From: Lachnospiraceae bacterium
GTDB lineage: Bacteria; Bacillota; Clostridia; Lachnospirales; Lachnospiraceae
NCBI GenBank assembly: GCA_024403555.1
Contig: JAKSRP010000007.1
Span: forward strand, 1-56,494
Reading direction: 5' to 3'
DNA: 56,494 bases
A model generated the notes under the pieces. That model was not told where the DNA came from. It saw only the letters and a program-made list of their open reading frames with translations, and made no database searches. Below are positions 1-9,111 of the stretch, one piece after another. Positions within the stretch are counted from its first letter, which is position 1. Each line of letters begins with the position of its first letter. Both the position numbers and the translations under genes were made by a program.

Positions 1-47
1 CTATGATTATACACTCTCTGGGGCTATAATAGCAATTTCCTATAAAT

Positions 48-75
48 TAAAAAAGGCCCCGCAAATTGCGGGGCC
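48..75 (-). terminator. Intrinsic terminator of pfkA
   Basis: A GC-rich stem (GGCCCCGCAA paired with TTGCGGGGCC, 55-75) is followed on the minus strand by six T residues. It lies about 40 bp past the pfkA stop codon, as expected for a rho-independent terminator. Confidence 0.93.
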
Positions 76-115
76 ATCCTGGTATGAGTTTTATTCTTTT
101 TTATAGTATAGATTA

Positions 116-1123
116 TTAGTGGAAGTCACCAATTGTTCTTCCAAGGATATCAGCGATTTCAAGCTGGTATTCGTCGATATCTTTTGTCATCTGTAATGCT
201 TCCTGGATGTCAAGGTCATAGTAAGCACCATCTTTGTAACCTACAACACGTTTGTTGCCGCCTTTTAATAATAAGTCAACAGCATACGCACCCATCATAG
301 ATGCATGGAAACGGTCAAGTGCTGTTGGGCTGCCACCACGCTGCATGTGACCAAGAATTGTTGCACGAGTTTCGATACCTGTAGCTGCTTCAATTCTCTT
401 AGCCATACCATAAGAATGACCAATTCCTTCTGCATTAACGATTAAGTGATGTGTCTTACCTTTTGCACGAGATCTTAAAATATTATCGATTACTTTTAAT
501 TCTGTCATTGGTAAGTTACCATCGAATTTTTCAGGGATTAAGATGTTTTCAGCGCCTGTTGCGATACCACACCATAATGCGATATAACCAGCATCACGAC
601 CCATAACTTCGATGATAGAACATCTTTCGTGAGACATGGATGTGTCTTTGATCTTGTCGATAGCGTCCATAGCTGTGTTAACAGCTGTGTCGAAACCGAT
701 TGTGTATTCTGTACAAGCGATATCTAAGTCGATTGTTCCAGGAACACCTACTGCATTGATACCCTGTTCTGCTAATTTACCAGCACCACGGAAAGAACCG
801 TCACCACCGATAACTACAAGACCATCGATGCCATGTTTTCTACAGATTTCAGCACCTTTCTGCTGATATTCTAATTCTTTGAATTCAAGACAACGAGCTG
901 TCTTTAAGATAGTACCACCACGGTTGATTGTGTTGGATACTAATTTGGAAGTCATATCAACGATTTCTTCGTTTAATAAACCGCTGTAACCTCTGTACAT
1001 ACCTTTTACGTTTAAGCCACGTGCTAAACCAGTACGAACAACTGCACGAACAGCTGCGTTCATAGCTGGAGCATCGCCACCACTTGTTAAAACACCAATA
1101 GTTTTAATCTTCTTATTTTCCAT
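116..1123 (-). CDS. pfkA: ATP-dependent 6-phosphofructokinase
   Basis: Phosphorylates fructose 6-phosphate to fructose 1,6-bisphosphate, the committed step of glycolysis, in the cytoplasm. The protein is 335 residues, the usual size of bacterial PfkA. Visible motifs are the phosphate-binding GGDAPAMN (15-22), GGDGS (106-110) and PGTIDLD (127-133) carrying the catalytic aspartates, then MGRDAGY. Glycine after GGD and before TID is the ATP-type signature rather than the PPi-type. Two positions differ from the textbook form: GGDAPA for GGDAPG and TIDLD for TIDND. The ATG at 1123 was chosen over upstream ATGs because it follows GGAGG by six bases and the family N-terminus begins there. It lies downstream of dnaE in the same direction (65 bp gap) and has its own terminator. 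Confidence 0.95.
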   Translation of the reverse strand: MENKKIKTIGVLTSGGDAPAMNAAVRAVVRTGLARGLNVKGMYRGYSGLLNEEIVDMTSKLVSNTINRGGTILKTARCLEFKELEYQQKGAEICRKHGIDGLVVIGGDGSFRGAGKLAEQGINAVGVPGTIDLDIACTEYTIGFDTAVNTAMDAIDKIKDTSMSHERCSIIEVMGRDAGYIALWCGIATGAENILIPEKFDGNLPMTELKVIDNILRSRAKGKTHHLIVNAEGIGHSYGMAKRIEAATGIETRATILGHMQRGGSPTALDRFHASMMGAYAVDLLLKGGNKRVVGYKDGAYYDLDIQEALQMTKDIDEYQLEIADILGRTIGDFH

Positions 1124-1188
1124 AACGTCCTCCATAATAAAGCTCATACATAATTCCATACCATATACAAACTACAATCATATATATT

Positions 1189-4100
1189 TTAATTTATTTT
1201 AGATAAATTTTCAATAGTCTTATCAATTACTTTTACATTTCCATAACCATATTTTTCATGAATTTCATCAAAAAATGCATCATTTAAGTCCACAGAATAA
1301 TTATATGGCAATCGTTTGATAGCTCGTTCTTTTTTGCAGAAAATTACGACGGAATTTTTGCCGGAATAATTGCCTAAAAGAGATAAAAATTCCTGCTGTT
1401 TTTCAAAGAATTCATCCTTATCGGCGAACTGAATCCACACTTCTTTTGGAATTTTGTCAAATGGTACCACCTGGGAGCAGATCAATTTGCCGCCTTCTTC
1501 TGAAATCTGAGCACGACCGCGAATCAGCACCTTTTCGTCAACATTTATAAACTGCTGATAGGTTGTGTAATCTCTTGGGAAAACAACGACTTCAATGACT
1601 CCTCGAAGGTCCTCGAGCATGATAAAGGCCATATTCTGGTTCGTCTTTGTAAGTTTTACAGTCTTTTCTGTGATAATACCTCCAAGAATATACTCACGAT
1701 TGTCATACGCCTTTGTTTTTCCTGTTTCCTCATCCACAAGAAAGTCGGAGGTAAATGCATTCGTATTCTTTTCTAAGGTACCTGCATATTCATCTAATGG
1801 ATGTCCGCTGGCGTAAATGCCAAGCACTTCTTTTTCCATGGCAAGCTTCTGTTCGTTGGAATAATCCTCAATCTCAGGATAAGTAATCTCAAAGCTCTTC
1901 TTATCTTCAGGTGCCAGGAAATCAAGCAATGACATCTGCCCTGCCATCTCATTCTTACGTTCCTTCTGGACACTGTCGATGATCTGTACATAAACTAACA
2001 TTTTCTGTCTGCGGCTTCCACGCATGGAATCAAGAGCACCAGACTTGATAAAGCTTTCAATGGTTCTCTTATTGATTTCCTTACTCGAAAGTCTTTCTAC
2101 TAAATCCTGAAGATCCTTAAATTTGCCGTGAGCTTCGCGCTCCGCAATAATCGCATTAATTACTGGTTTTCCTAAACTCTTGATTGCGGAAAGCCCATAA
2201 CGGATGGTCTTACCATTTGCCGAGAAATCCCCTTCCCCTTCATTGATGTCTGGCGGAAGAATATCGATTCCCATGTTACGGCAGGTATAGACATACTCTG
2301 CTACCTTCGTACTGTTTCCAAGAACGGACGTTAATAACGCCGCCATAAATTCAACCGGATAGTAATATTTTAAATAAGCTGTCTGATAAGCAACTACGGC
2401 GTAGGCTGCTGCATGCGATTTGTTAAATGCGTACTTGGCGAAATCGATCATCTCATCAAAGATATGATTTGCCACCTCTTCGGAAATACCATTTGCAATA
2501 CAGCCAGGAACTCCCTCATCCGGATTACCGTAAACGAAGTTTTTGCGTTCCTTAAGCATAACATCGGCCTTCTTCTTAGACATCGCACGACGCACAAGGT
2601 CGCTTCGACCAAGGGTATAACCCGCTAGCTTCATTACAATCTGCATAACCTGTTCCTGGTATACAATACAGCCATAGGTAGGTGCAAGAATCTCTTCTAA
2701 TTCCGGACAATCATAGGTGATATTTTCCGGATGGTTCTTGCCTTCAATATATTTTGGAATAAAGTCCATTGGACCTGGTCGGTAGAGGGAAATACCCGCA
2801 ATAACATCTTCTAGATTATGCGGACGAAGTTCCTTCATGAAGCTCTTCATTCCGGCACTTTCAAGTTGGAATACACCTTCGCACCTTCCGGCACCAATCA
2901 TATCATAAACTTTGGAGTCATCCATATCGAGATGATCAATATCAATGTCTCTTCCAGTATTTTTCTTAATCAATCGAACCGCATCCTGAATAACGGTCAG
3001 GGTACGAAGTCCTAAAAAGTCCATCTTAAGAAGCCCTAGCTCTTCGATGGTCGTCATCGTAAACTGAGTCGTAATCGCATCCTCAGATGCACGGGAAAGT
3101 GGCACATACTCATCCAATGCCTTCTGGCCGATTACAACACCAGCTGCATGCATGGAAGAATGTCTTGGAAGCCCTTCTAGGCGCATGGACATATCAAGCA
3201 GATATCTTGTCTCAGAATCAGTCTCGTATGCATCACGCAGGTCTTTCGAATTCTTAAGGCCTTTCTCGATGGTAATATTTAATTCATTCGGTATCATCTT
3301 TGCAATGGAATCCACCTTAGCATATGGGATATCAAGCACACGTCCCACATCACGGATTACCATACGCGCAGCCATGGTACCAAAGGTTACAATCTGAACA
3401 ACCTGCTCTTTTCCATACTTTTCTACTACGTAATCGATAACCTCCTGTCTACGTTCGTAGCAGAAATCCACGTCAATATCGGGCATGGATACACGTTCCG
3501 GATTTAAGAAACGTTCAAAGAGCAGCTGAAAACGAATCGGATCAATATTCGTGATACCTAAGCAGTAAGATACAATACTTCCCGCAGCTGAACCACGTCC
3601 CGGTCCGACAGCAATTCCATGGTCACGTCCATAACGGATAAAATCCCACACAATCAGGAAATAATCCACGTAACCCATATTTTTGATGGTATTTAATTCA
3701 AAATTTAATCGTTCCTGCAGTTTTGCCGGTGGATTCTGGCCATATCGTCTGACCATACCATCACGGCACAGACTCTGCAGATAGTCAAATGCATCTGCAT
3801 ATCCTTCAGGGATATCAAATTTTGGCACTTTCTGAACACCAAATTCAATCTCTACGTTACAACGTTCGGCAATTTTATGCGTATTATCAATTGCTTCCTG
3901 TGCATACGGAAAGAGCTTTCTCATCTCTTCTTCAGATTTTACATAATACTGACCACCGTCATAACGCATACGGTCTTCGTCAGAGAGTTTCTTTCCTGTC
4001 TGGATACAGAGCAGAATATCATGTGCCTCCGCATCCTCTTCTAATATATAATGGCAGTCATTTGTCGCAATCATTGGAATGCCGGTGTCCTTCGAAAGCT

Positions 4101-4659
4101 TTAACATCCCTGTATTAACAATGGTCTGTTCTCTTAGTCCATGATCCTGTAATTCCAGGAAGAAATTGCCCTTTCCAAATATATCCTGCAAATGATATGC
4201 TGCTGCCTTGGCTTTTTCATAATCATCACGTCGAAGAGCCACTGCAACCTCTCCTGCTAAACATGCAGAAGATGCAATAATCCCTTCGCTGTATTGTTCT
4301 AGTACTTCATAATCCACACGTGGCTTATAATAAAAACCTTCCGTAAAACCACGGGATACAATCTTCATCAAATTGTGATAGCCGGTGTCATTCTCTGCGA
4401 GAAGCACAAGATGGTAATATCCACTCTCACGAACATGACGAGAGCCTCCGGTAACATAAACCTCGCATCCGATGATCGGCTTAATTCCTTCCGCACGGCA
4501 TGCCTTGTAAAAGTCAATGACACCATACATAACACCGTGGTCCGTAATCGCCACACTGTCCATGCCAAGCTCTTTCACCCTTTTGGCTAATTCTTTAATT
4601 TTACTAGATCCATCCAGAAGAGAATATTCTGTATGGAGATGTAAATGGGTAAAACTCAT
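1189..4659 (-). CDS. dnaE: DNA polymerase III subunit alpha (DnaE)
   Basis: Replicative C-family DNA polymerase of 1156 residues. In order: N-terminal PHP domain starting MSFTHLHLHTEYSLLDG, polymerase core with GRGSAAGS and the catalytic aspartate motif PDIDVDF (393-399), helix-hairpin-helix region, and a C-terminal OB fold (GGIITEKTVKLTKTNQNMAF region, about residue 1010). No DnaQ-like exonuclease insertion is present, so this is DnaE rather than PolC. The start at 4659 is the family start and has GGAAGG upstream; an in-frame ATG at 4710 would translate straight through a strong hairpin (4687-4707) and is unlikely. Firmicutes normally also carry PolC; this window does not show it. Confidence 0.95.
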   Translation of the reverse strand: MSFTHLHLHTEYSLLDGSSKIKELAKRVKELGMDSVAITDHGVMYGVIDFYKACRAEGIKPIIGCEVYVTGGSRHVRESGYYHLVLLAENDTGYHNLMKIVSRGFTEGFYYKPRVDYEVLEQYSEGIIASSACLAGEVAVALRRDDYEKAKAAAYHLQDIFGKGNFFLELQDHGLREQTIVNTGMLKLSKDTGIPMIATNDCHYILEEDAEAHDILLCIQTGKKLSDEDRMRYDGGQYYVKSEEEMRKLFPYAQEAIDNTHKIAERCNVEIEFGVQKVPKFDIPEGYADAFDYLQSLCRDGMVRRYGQNPPAKLQERLNFELNTIKNMGYVDYFLIVWDFIRYGRDHGIAVGPGRGSAAGSIVSYCLGITNIDPIRFQLLFERFLNPERVSMPDIDVDFCYERRQEVIDYVVEKYGKEQVVQIVTFGTMAARMVIRDVGRVLDIPYAKVDSIAKMIPNELNITIEKGLKNSKDLRDAYETDSETRYLLDMSMRLEGLPRHSSMHAAGVVIGQKALDEYVPLSRASEDAITTQFTMTTIEELGLLKMDFLGLRTLTVIQDAVRLIKKNTGRDIDIDHLDMDDSKVYDMIGAGRCEGVFQLESAGMKSFMKELRPHNLEDVIAGISLYRPGPMDFIPKYIEGKNHPENITYDCPELEEILAPTYGCIVYQEQVMQIVMKLAGYTLGRSDLVRRAMSKKKADVMLKERKNFVYGNPDEGVPGCIANGISEEVANHIFDEMIDFAKYAFNKSHAAAYAVVAYQTAYLKYYYPVEFMAALLTSVLGNSTKVAEYVYTCRNMGIDILPPDINEGEGDFSANGKTIRYGLSAIKSLGKPVINAIIAEREAHGKFKDLQDLVERLSSKEINKRTIESFIKSGALDSMRGSRRQKMLVYVQIIDSVQKERKNEMAGQMSLLDFLAPEDKKSFEITYPEIEDYSNEQKLAMEKEVLGIYASGHPLDEYAGTLEKNTNAFTSDFLVDEETGKTKAYDNREYILGGIITEKTVKLTKTNQNMAFIMLEDLRGVIEVVVFPRDYTTYQQFINVDEKVLIRGRAQISEEGGKLICSQVVPFDKIPKEVWIQFADKDEFFEKQQEFLSLLGNYSGKNSVVIFCKKERAIKRLPYNYSVDLNDAFFDEIHEKYGYGNVKVIDKTIENLSKIN

Positions 4660-4686
4660 AATGTTCCCTTCCTTATAGCGGTAAAT

Positions 4687-4707
4687 CGCCGGCAGAATCT
4701 GCCGGCG
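4687..4707 (-). promoter_or_regulatory. Hairpin in the dnaE leader
   Basis: Perfect 9-bp GC-rich stem (CGCCGGCAG with CTGCCGGCG) and a 3-base loop, centred about 38 bp ahead of the dnaE start. On the minus strand it is not followed by a T run, so it is a poor intrinsic terminator for the upstream gene in that direction. It could be an attenuator, an RNA-processing stem or a weak terminator. Confidence 0.5.
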
Positions 4708-4748
4708 CATCTTTGCAATCTTTTATAATGTTCCTTTATCTGATACTA

Positions 4749-5924
4749 CTATAATATATCATCTAACTGTACACCTATCTGGACATGATAATAGGAACCA
4801 AAATCTTCAAATCCAAGATAGATTTCACCATTGCCATCAACGGTATAATAGTATTGGTGTGATTTGATGAGTTCATCATACTTTTCTTCTGTAAAATCAA
4901 AGCCGGTTGCATCCCCCATTCGATCTCTCAAATCAGAATCCATCTCTTTTAAATGAATCTTTTCATCAAGATTAATGGTTTCTAAGGTATTATTATCTAC
5001 CAGATAGGAATGAATGCTTCGTGGCTTATCATTATCATATTCTTCATGAATAATCGCACTGTAATTCTCATCAAAATAAGTCAGATACTGATTAAAATTA
5101 TAATCTTTATTGGTATCTCTGCAGGCTTCCGCCTTTGCCTTAGCCTCTGCAGCAATTTTTTGCATCTCCTTACCAAAGCCTTTTGTTGCCATTATATCAT
5201 CCTGATCTGCAAAAACACTGTAGGAGTAGCCCGAATAATATTGATACCCTTTATAATCCCAGTCAAAGGAATCACCTTCAAAGTAAGAACGAAGGGAATA
5301 CTTTGCATCCAGTCTGTCTTCATCATAATCGTCTGTTTCATTTCTAACATCAGAAAACTGTCCATCTGGTAAAACTGTCTCAGGATGATATCCGAAAATA
5401 TTCTCTATCTGATCAACAATTTGTGTTACTTCTTCCGGAATCTGTATATTAGAATTACGAATCACGCCAAGCAGAAATCCAAATAAAACCGGAATCATAT
5501 TAAATATGATAAGGCAAATGATAACCCATATGATTGGATTTCGCTTTCTTTTTACTTCTCCATTCTGACGATGGCGGTTTGCTCTTTCATTTTCCCTAAG
5601 TTCTCTGGCTTTGTTCTTCTTATGAATATCTCGTTCTGCCTTCTTCTGTTCACGAAGGACGGAATCCACGAATTCCCCAGAGTTTACGGATTTCTCATGA
5701 ATGCTCGGTCTTACAAATAGACTTCCAATTGTATGAAAAATACCACCAAATCCACCATGAATATCATGGTCAATTCCACGGTCGGATACATAATCGCCCT
5801 TGATACGATATCGTTCAAGCTGCTCTCTTCGATATGCTTCTTCCTTCTCCGGTTCACAATAAGTACACCAGTCGCGATTTAATACGCGCCCACATTTTGG
5901 ACAAAATTTAAAATATTCTGGCAT
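4749..5924 (-). CDS. Zinc-ribbon single-pass membrane protein of unknown function
   Basis: I do not recognise a named family. The 391-residue protein opens with a zinc-ribbon-like motif, CPKC and CTYC (Cys8, 11, 20, 23). A highly charged Arg/Lys/Glu linker follows (about 70-128), then one hydrophobic segment (about 128-152, IIWVIICLIIFNMIPVLFGF). The acidic C-terminal domain is probably extracellular and rich in Tyr and Asp. The arrangement resembles the many Firmicute zinc-ribbon plus one-TM proteins whose outer domain is lineage specific. It is divergent from murE and precedes dnaE on the same strand by about 90 bp, separated by a hairpin. Confidence 0.6.
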   Translation of the reverse strand: MPEYFKFCPKCGRVLNRDWCTYCEPEKEEAYRREQLERYRIKGDYVSDRGIDHDIHGGFGGIFHTIGSLFVRPSIHEKSVNSGEFVDSVLREQKKAERDIHKKNKARELRENERANRHRQNGEVKRKRNPIIWVIICLIIFNMIPVLFGFLLGVIRNSNIQIPEEVTQIVDQIENIFGYHPETVLPDGQFSDVRNETDDYDEDRLDAKYSLRSYFEGDSFDWDYKGYQYYSGYSYSVFADQDDIMATKGFGKEMQKIAAEAKAKAEACRDTNKDYNFNQYLTYFDENYSAIIHEEYDNDKPRSIHSYLVDNNTLETINLDEKIHLKEMDSDLRDRMGDATGFDFTEEKYDELIKSHQYYYTVDGNGEIYLGFEDFGSYYHVQIGVQLDDIL

Positions 5925-6058
5925 AACCTGATTCCCCCTTTCTTACTCTAATTTTAGCATAGTTTTTATTTGAAGGAAATGTTTTTACCGATTGATATTT
6001 GATGTCAAAAAGCGTAAGATAAACTTGACTAAAAATAAATTCATACGAGGTATATTTT

Positions 6059-7528
6059 ATGAAAAAATTGAGTGAATTACTGGCAAAAATCCCTTACACT
6101 CTCGTAAAGGGTAGTTTAGATACAGATGTCTGCGACATCATTTATGACTCCCGAAAGGTAGTAAAAGACTGTGCATTTCTTTGTATCAGCGGCACAACGG
6201 TTGATGCACACAAATTTATCCCGGATGCAGTAGCAAAAGGTGCTTCTGTAATCATCGTGGAAAAGGATGTAGAAGTGGAAGGCGATGTTACGGTTGTCAA
6301 AGTTGAATCCGCAAGACAGGCACTTGCATTCCTTGCAGCTGCTCATTTTGATTATCCAGCAGAAAAGCTTACTACCATCGGTTTAACTGGTACCAAAGGA
6401 AAAACAACAACTACTTATATGGTGGAAGCAATCCTTAAACATGCCGGCAAAAAGGTTGGTGTGATCGGTACAATCGGTGCGGTTGTAGACGGCAAACAGT
6501 ATAAGACTAATAATACGACTCCTGAATCCTATGAAGTTCAGTATTTAATGAGTGAAATGGTAAAAGCAGGCTGTGAATATATGGTCATGGAAGTTTCCTC
6601 TCAGGGACTTATGATGAACCGCGTCGATGGATTTGACTTTGATTACGGCGTATTCACAAACCTTTCCCCTGACCATATTGGTCCAAATGAACACAGCTCT
6701 TTTGAAGAATATTTATATTACAAATCTCTCTTATTCCAGAGATGTAAAGTAGGTTTCTTCAATGCAGATGATAAAAACTTTGATCAGATGTTAACTGGTC
6801 ACACATGCGAAGTAAAAACCTTTGGTTTCGCCCAAAATGCTGACTTACGCGCATCTAACGACGAATTATTTGCACAGGATGGGGAACTTGGAATTAAGTT
6901 TGATTTAAGCGGCGATATCAACGGACCAATGATCGTTAATATTCCTGGTAAATTCAGTGTATACAACGCATTAGTTGCTTTATCCATCAGCAATGCACTT
7001 GGTGTTCCTGTGGAAGATATGCAGGCTGCACTTAAAGTCATCAAGGTTAAGGGCCGTGTTGAAATCGTTCCTATTTCCAAGGATTTCACAATCTTAATCG
7101 ATTATGCACACAACGCAATGAGTATGGAAAGCATTTTAGAAACCCTTCGCGAGTACAACCCTGGCAGACTCATTTCCTTATTTGGATGTGGTGGTAACCG
7201 TTCGAAGCTTCGTCGTTATGAAATGGGTGAAACTTCTGGTAAGATGGCTGATTTATCCATCATTACTGCTGATAACAACCGTATGGAAGCCATTCAGGAC
7301 ATTTTAGCTGACATCAAAATCGGTCTTGCTAAAACAGACGGTAAATTCGTGGAAATCGAAGATCGTACAGATGCGATTCATTATGCAATTGACAATGCTA
7401 AAAAGGGTGATATCATCGCATTACTTGGAAAAGGTCATGAAGAATATATCGATGAATTAGGTTCTAAGCGTTTCTACAGCGAACGTCAGGTCATCGAAGA
7501 ATATGCAAAAGAAAAGGGAATGATCTAA
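6059..7528 (+). CDS. murE: UDP-N-acetylmuramoyl-tripeptide synthetase (MurE family)
   Basis: ATP-dependent Mur ligase that adds the third amino acid to UDP-MurNAc-L-Ala-D-Glu in peptidoglycan synthesis. The 489-residue protein has the N-terminal UDP-binding domain, the P-loop GTKGKTT (about 111-117), a YYKSLLF segment that fits the carbamylated lysine site, and a C-terminal domain with GCGGNR and KGHEEY. The specificity loop reads DNNR where meso-diaminopimelate enzymes have DNPR: Asp, Asn and Arg are kept and the Pro is replaced. This favours meso-DAP but is not decisive. The following motif FYSERQ also departs from the usual F-D-DRE. murF follows after one base, so the two are co-translated. 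They sit outside a dcw cluster. A GAGG ribosome site lies eight bases ahead. Confidence 0.9.
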   Translation: MKKLSELLAKIPYTLVKGSLDTDVCDIIYDSRKVVKDCAFLCISGTTVDAHKFIPDAVAKGASVIIVEKDVEVEGDVTVVKVESARQALAFLAAAHFDYPAEKLTTIGLTGTKGKTTTTYMVEAILKHAGKKVGVIGTIGAVVDGKQYKTNNTTPESYEVQYLMSEMVKAGCEYMVMEVSSQGLMMNRVDGFDFDYGVFTNLSPDHIGPNEHSSFEEYLYYKSLLFQRCKVGFFNADDKNFDQMLTGHTCEVKTFGFAQNADLRASNDELFAQDGELGIKFDLSGDINGPMIVNIPGKFSVYNALVALSISNALGVPVEDMQAALKVIKVKGRVEIVPISKDFTILIDYAHNAMSMESILETLREYNPGRLISLFGCGGNRSKLRRYEMGETSGKMADLSIITADNNRMEAIQDILADIKIGLAKTDGKFVEIEDRTDAIHYAIDNAKKGDIIALLGKGHEEYIDELGSKRFYSERQVIEEYAKEKGMI

Positions 7529-7529
7529 T

Positions 7530-8885
7530 ATGGAAAATATTACAGTAAAAGAAATTTTAGAAGCGACAGGCGGAAAGCTGCTTTGTGGCTCTAGTGATAA
7601 AGTAATTGCACATTTTTGCATCGACTCCCGTCAGGCAGACGAAACTTCTTTATTCGTGCCAATCATCGGGGAACGAGTAGATGCACATAAATTTATGGAT
7701 GGAACAATTGCAGCAGGCGCTGCTTCTCTTACAATGGAACATGATTCCTACGAAGCAGACCAGCCAGTCATCAAGGTTCCTGATACCATCAAAGCAATGC
7801 AGGATCTTGCTATCTGGTACCGCAACAAGATGGATCTTCCAATCGTTGCCGTTACCGGTTCTGTTGGTAAAACAACAACACGTGAGATGATTACCTGCGT
7901 ATTAAAAGGAAAATTCAAAGCATTCGAAACAAGTGGCAATCAGAACAGCCAGATTGGGGTTCCTCTTACGATCGATAAGATGAGCTACTCTGATGAAATT
8001 GCAGTTTTAGAGCTTGGAATGAGCGAACGCGGCCAGATTACGATTTTAACAAATATTGCCCAGCCTAATGTTGCTGTTGTAACAAATGTTGGGGTTGCTC
8101 ACATCGAGATGTTAAAGACACGTGAAAATATCTGTGCCGAAAAGCTAGATATTCAGAAAGGCTTAAAGGAAGGCGGCGTGATGTTTATCAATGGTGATAA
8201 CGATATGCTTTCTGCTCATGCTGCTGAACTTGTGAATCATCCATTTAAATTCTATGGATTTGGCGAAAACTGTGATATCCGTGCCGTTGACGTAAAGGAA
8301 ATCGGCGGACAGACAGAATTCACCTGTCTCATGGATGGTAATGCTTATCCTGTAGTCCTTAATTCTCTCGGCGACCATATGGTATTAAATGCTCTTGCTG
8401 CCATCGGTGTTGGGGCTCATTTTGGTATTCCTGTATCTGTTGCAAGTGAACAGTTATCTGGATTTAAAGGACAGCGTCAGGATATCCGTGAAAGCAATGG
8501 CTATACAGTCATTGATGATACTTACAATGCAAGCCCAGATTCCATGAAAGCGGCTCTTAGCATCTTAAATGGCATGAATGGCAAAAACAACAAGATTGCC
8601 GTCATCGCAGATATGCTTGAACTCGGACCAAACTCCCCAGCTTACCACAGAGAAGTAGGCGAATATATCGTTGGTACATCCATCACAGACGTATTTGCCG
8701 TTGGGGAAATGATTGACTATGCGTTAGAAGCAATTCGCGAAGGCAATGTGGATATCGCAATTCATAAATTCGAAAACAACGAAGAACTGACCGCTGCGCT
8801 GAAAGACTTTGTAAAAGAAGGCGATGCAGTGCTTCTTAAGGGATCGAATGGAATGAAGTTAAAGCAGGTGGCTAATCAGTTATAG
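7530..8885 (+). CDS. murF: UDP-N-acetylmuramoyl-tripeptide--D-alanyl-D-alanine ligase
   Basis: Adds the D-Ala-D-Ala dipeptide made by Ddl to the UDP-MurNAc tripeptide, the last cytoplasmic ligase step. The 451-residue protein has the Mur ligase P-loop GSVGKTTTRE (from residue 110), the GNQNSQIGVP motif, the lysine segment CAEKLDI, and DDTYNASPDSM, all typical of MurF. It begins one base after the murE stop. The partner ligase ddl is present on the other strand at 33-34 kb. The gene ends at a region of large inverted repeats that separates it from the converging amylase gene. Confidence 0.95.
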   Translation: MENITVKEILEATGGKLLCGSSDKVIAHFCIDSRQADETSLFVPIIGERVDAHKFMDGTIAAGAASLTMEHDSYEADQPVIKVPDTIKAMQDLAIWYRNKMDLPIVAVTGSVGKTTTREMITCVLKGKFKAFETSGNQNSQIGVPLTIDKMSYSDEIAVLELGMSERGQITILTNIAQPNVAVVTNVGVAHIEMLKTRENICAEKLDIQKGLKEGGVMFINGDNDMLSAHAAELVNHPFKFYGFGENCDIRAVDVKEIGGQTEFTCLMDGNAYPVVLNSLGDHMVLNALAAIGVGAHFGIPVSVASEQLSGFKGQRQDIRESNGYTVIDDTYNASPDSMKAALSILNGMNGKNNKIAVIADMLELGPNSPAYHREVGEYIVGTSITDVFAVGEMIDYALEAIREGNVDIAIHKFENNEELTAALKDFVKEGDAVLLKGSNGMKLKQVANQL

Positions 8886-8928
8886 TTTGGATTTGGCTTG
8901 CATCACTTATACGCACTAAGATTAAAAA

Positions 8929-9110
8929 AATTAGAACAACTAGCAGCCATGTTTTCTTTTTGCTTATAGAAGTGTTTTTTGAATCATGGACATCTATCAA
9001 GAGGGTGTATCCCACTTACGTACGTTAAGACTACGTCTTTCCGTTCGTAGAGGGGATACACCCTCTTTCTATCTGTTCATGTCGCTAAAAACACATATTA
9101 TTTAACAAAT
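8929..9110. repeat. Degenerate inverted copy of the 9112-9416 palindromic element
   Basis: The stretch between murF and the amylase gene holds no credible gene. Here a 65-bp nested hairpin (9001-9065) is built from GAGGGTGTATCCC and GGGATACACCCTC. Inner arms are TACGTACG/CGTTCGTA and AAGAC/GTCTT around a 3-base loop. It is the reverse complement of the hairpin at 9228-9294 apart from a few bases. Its left flank (8929-9000, with CCATGTTTTCTTTTTGCTTA) matches, inverted, the right flank of that second hairpin (9293-9364). The outer terminal repeat seen on the second copy is not recognisable on this copy's left side. Confidence 0.85.
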
Positions 9111-9111
9111 C

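Noticed and set aside
5010-5372. A 120-codon plus-strand frame opposite the zinc-ribbon gene
   Set aside because: Hydrophobic by chance from the complement of acidic codons; no ribosome site or family match, and the minus-strand gene is well supported.
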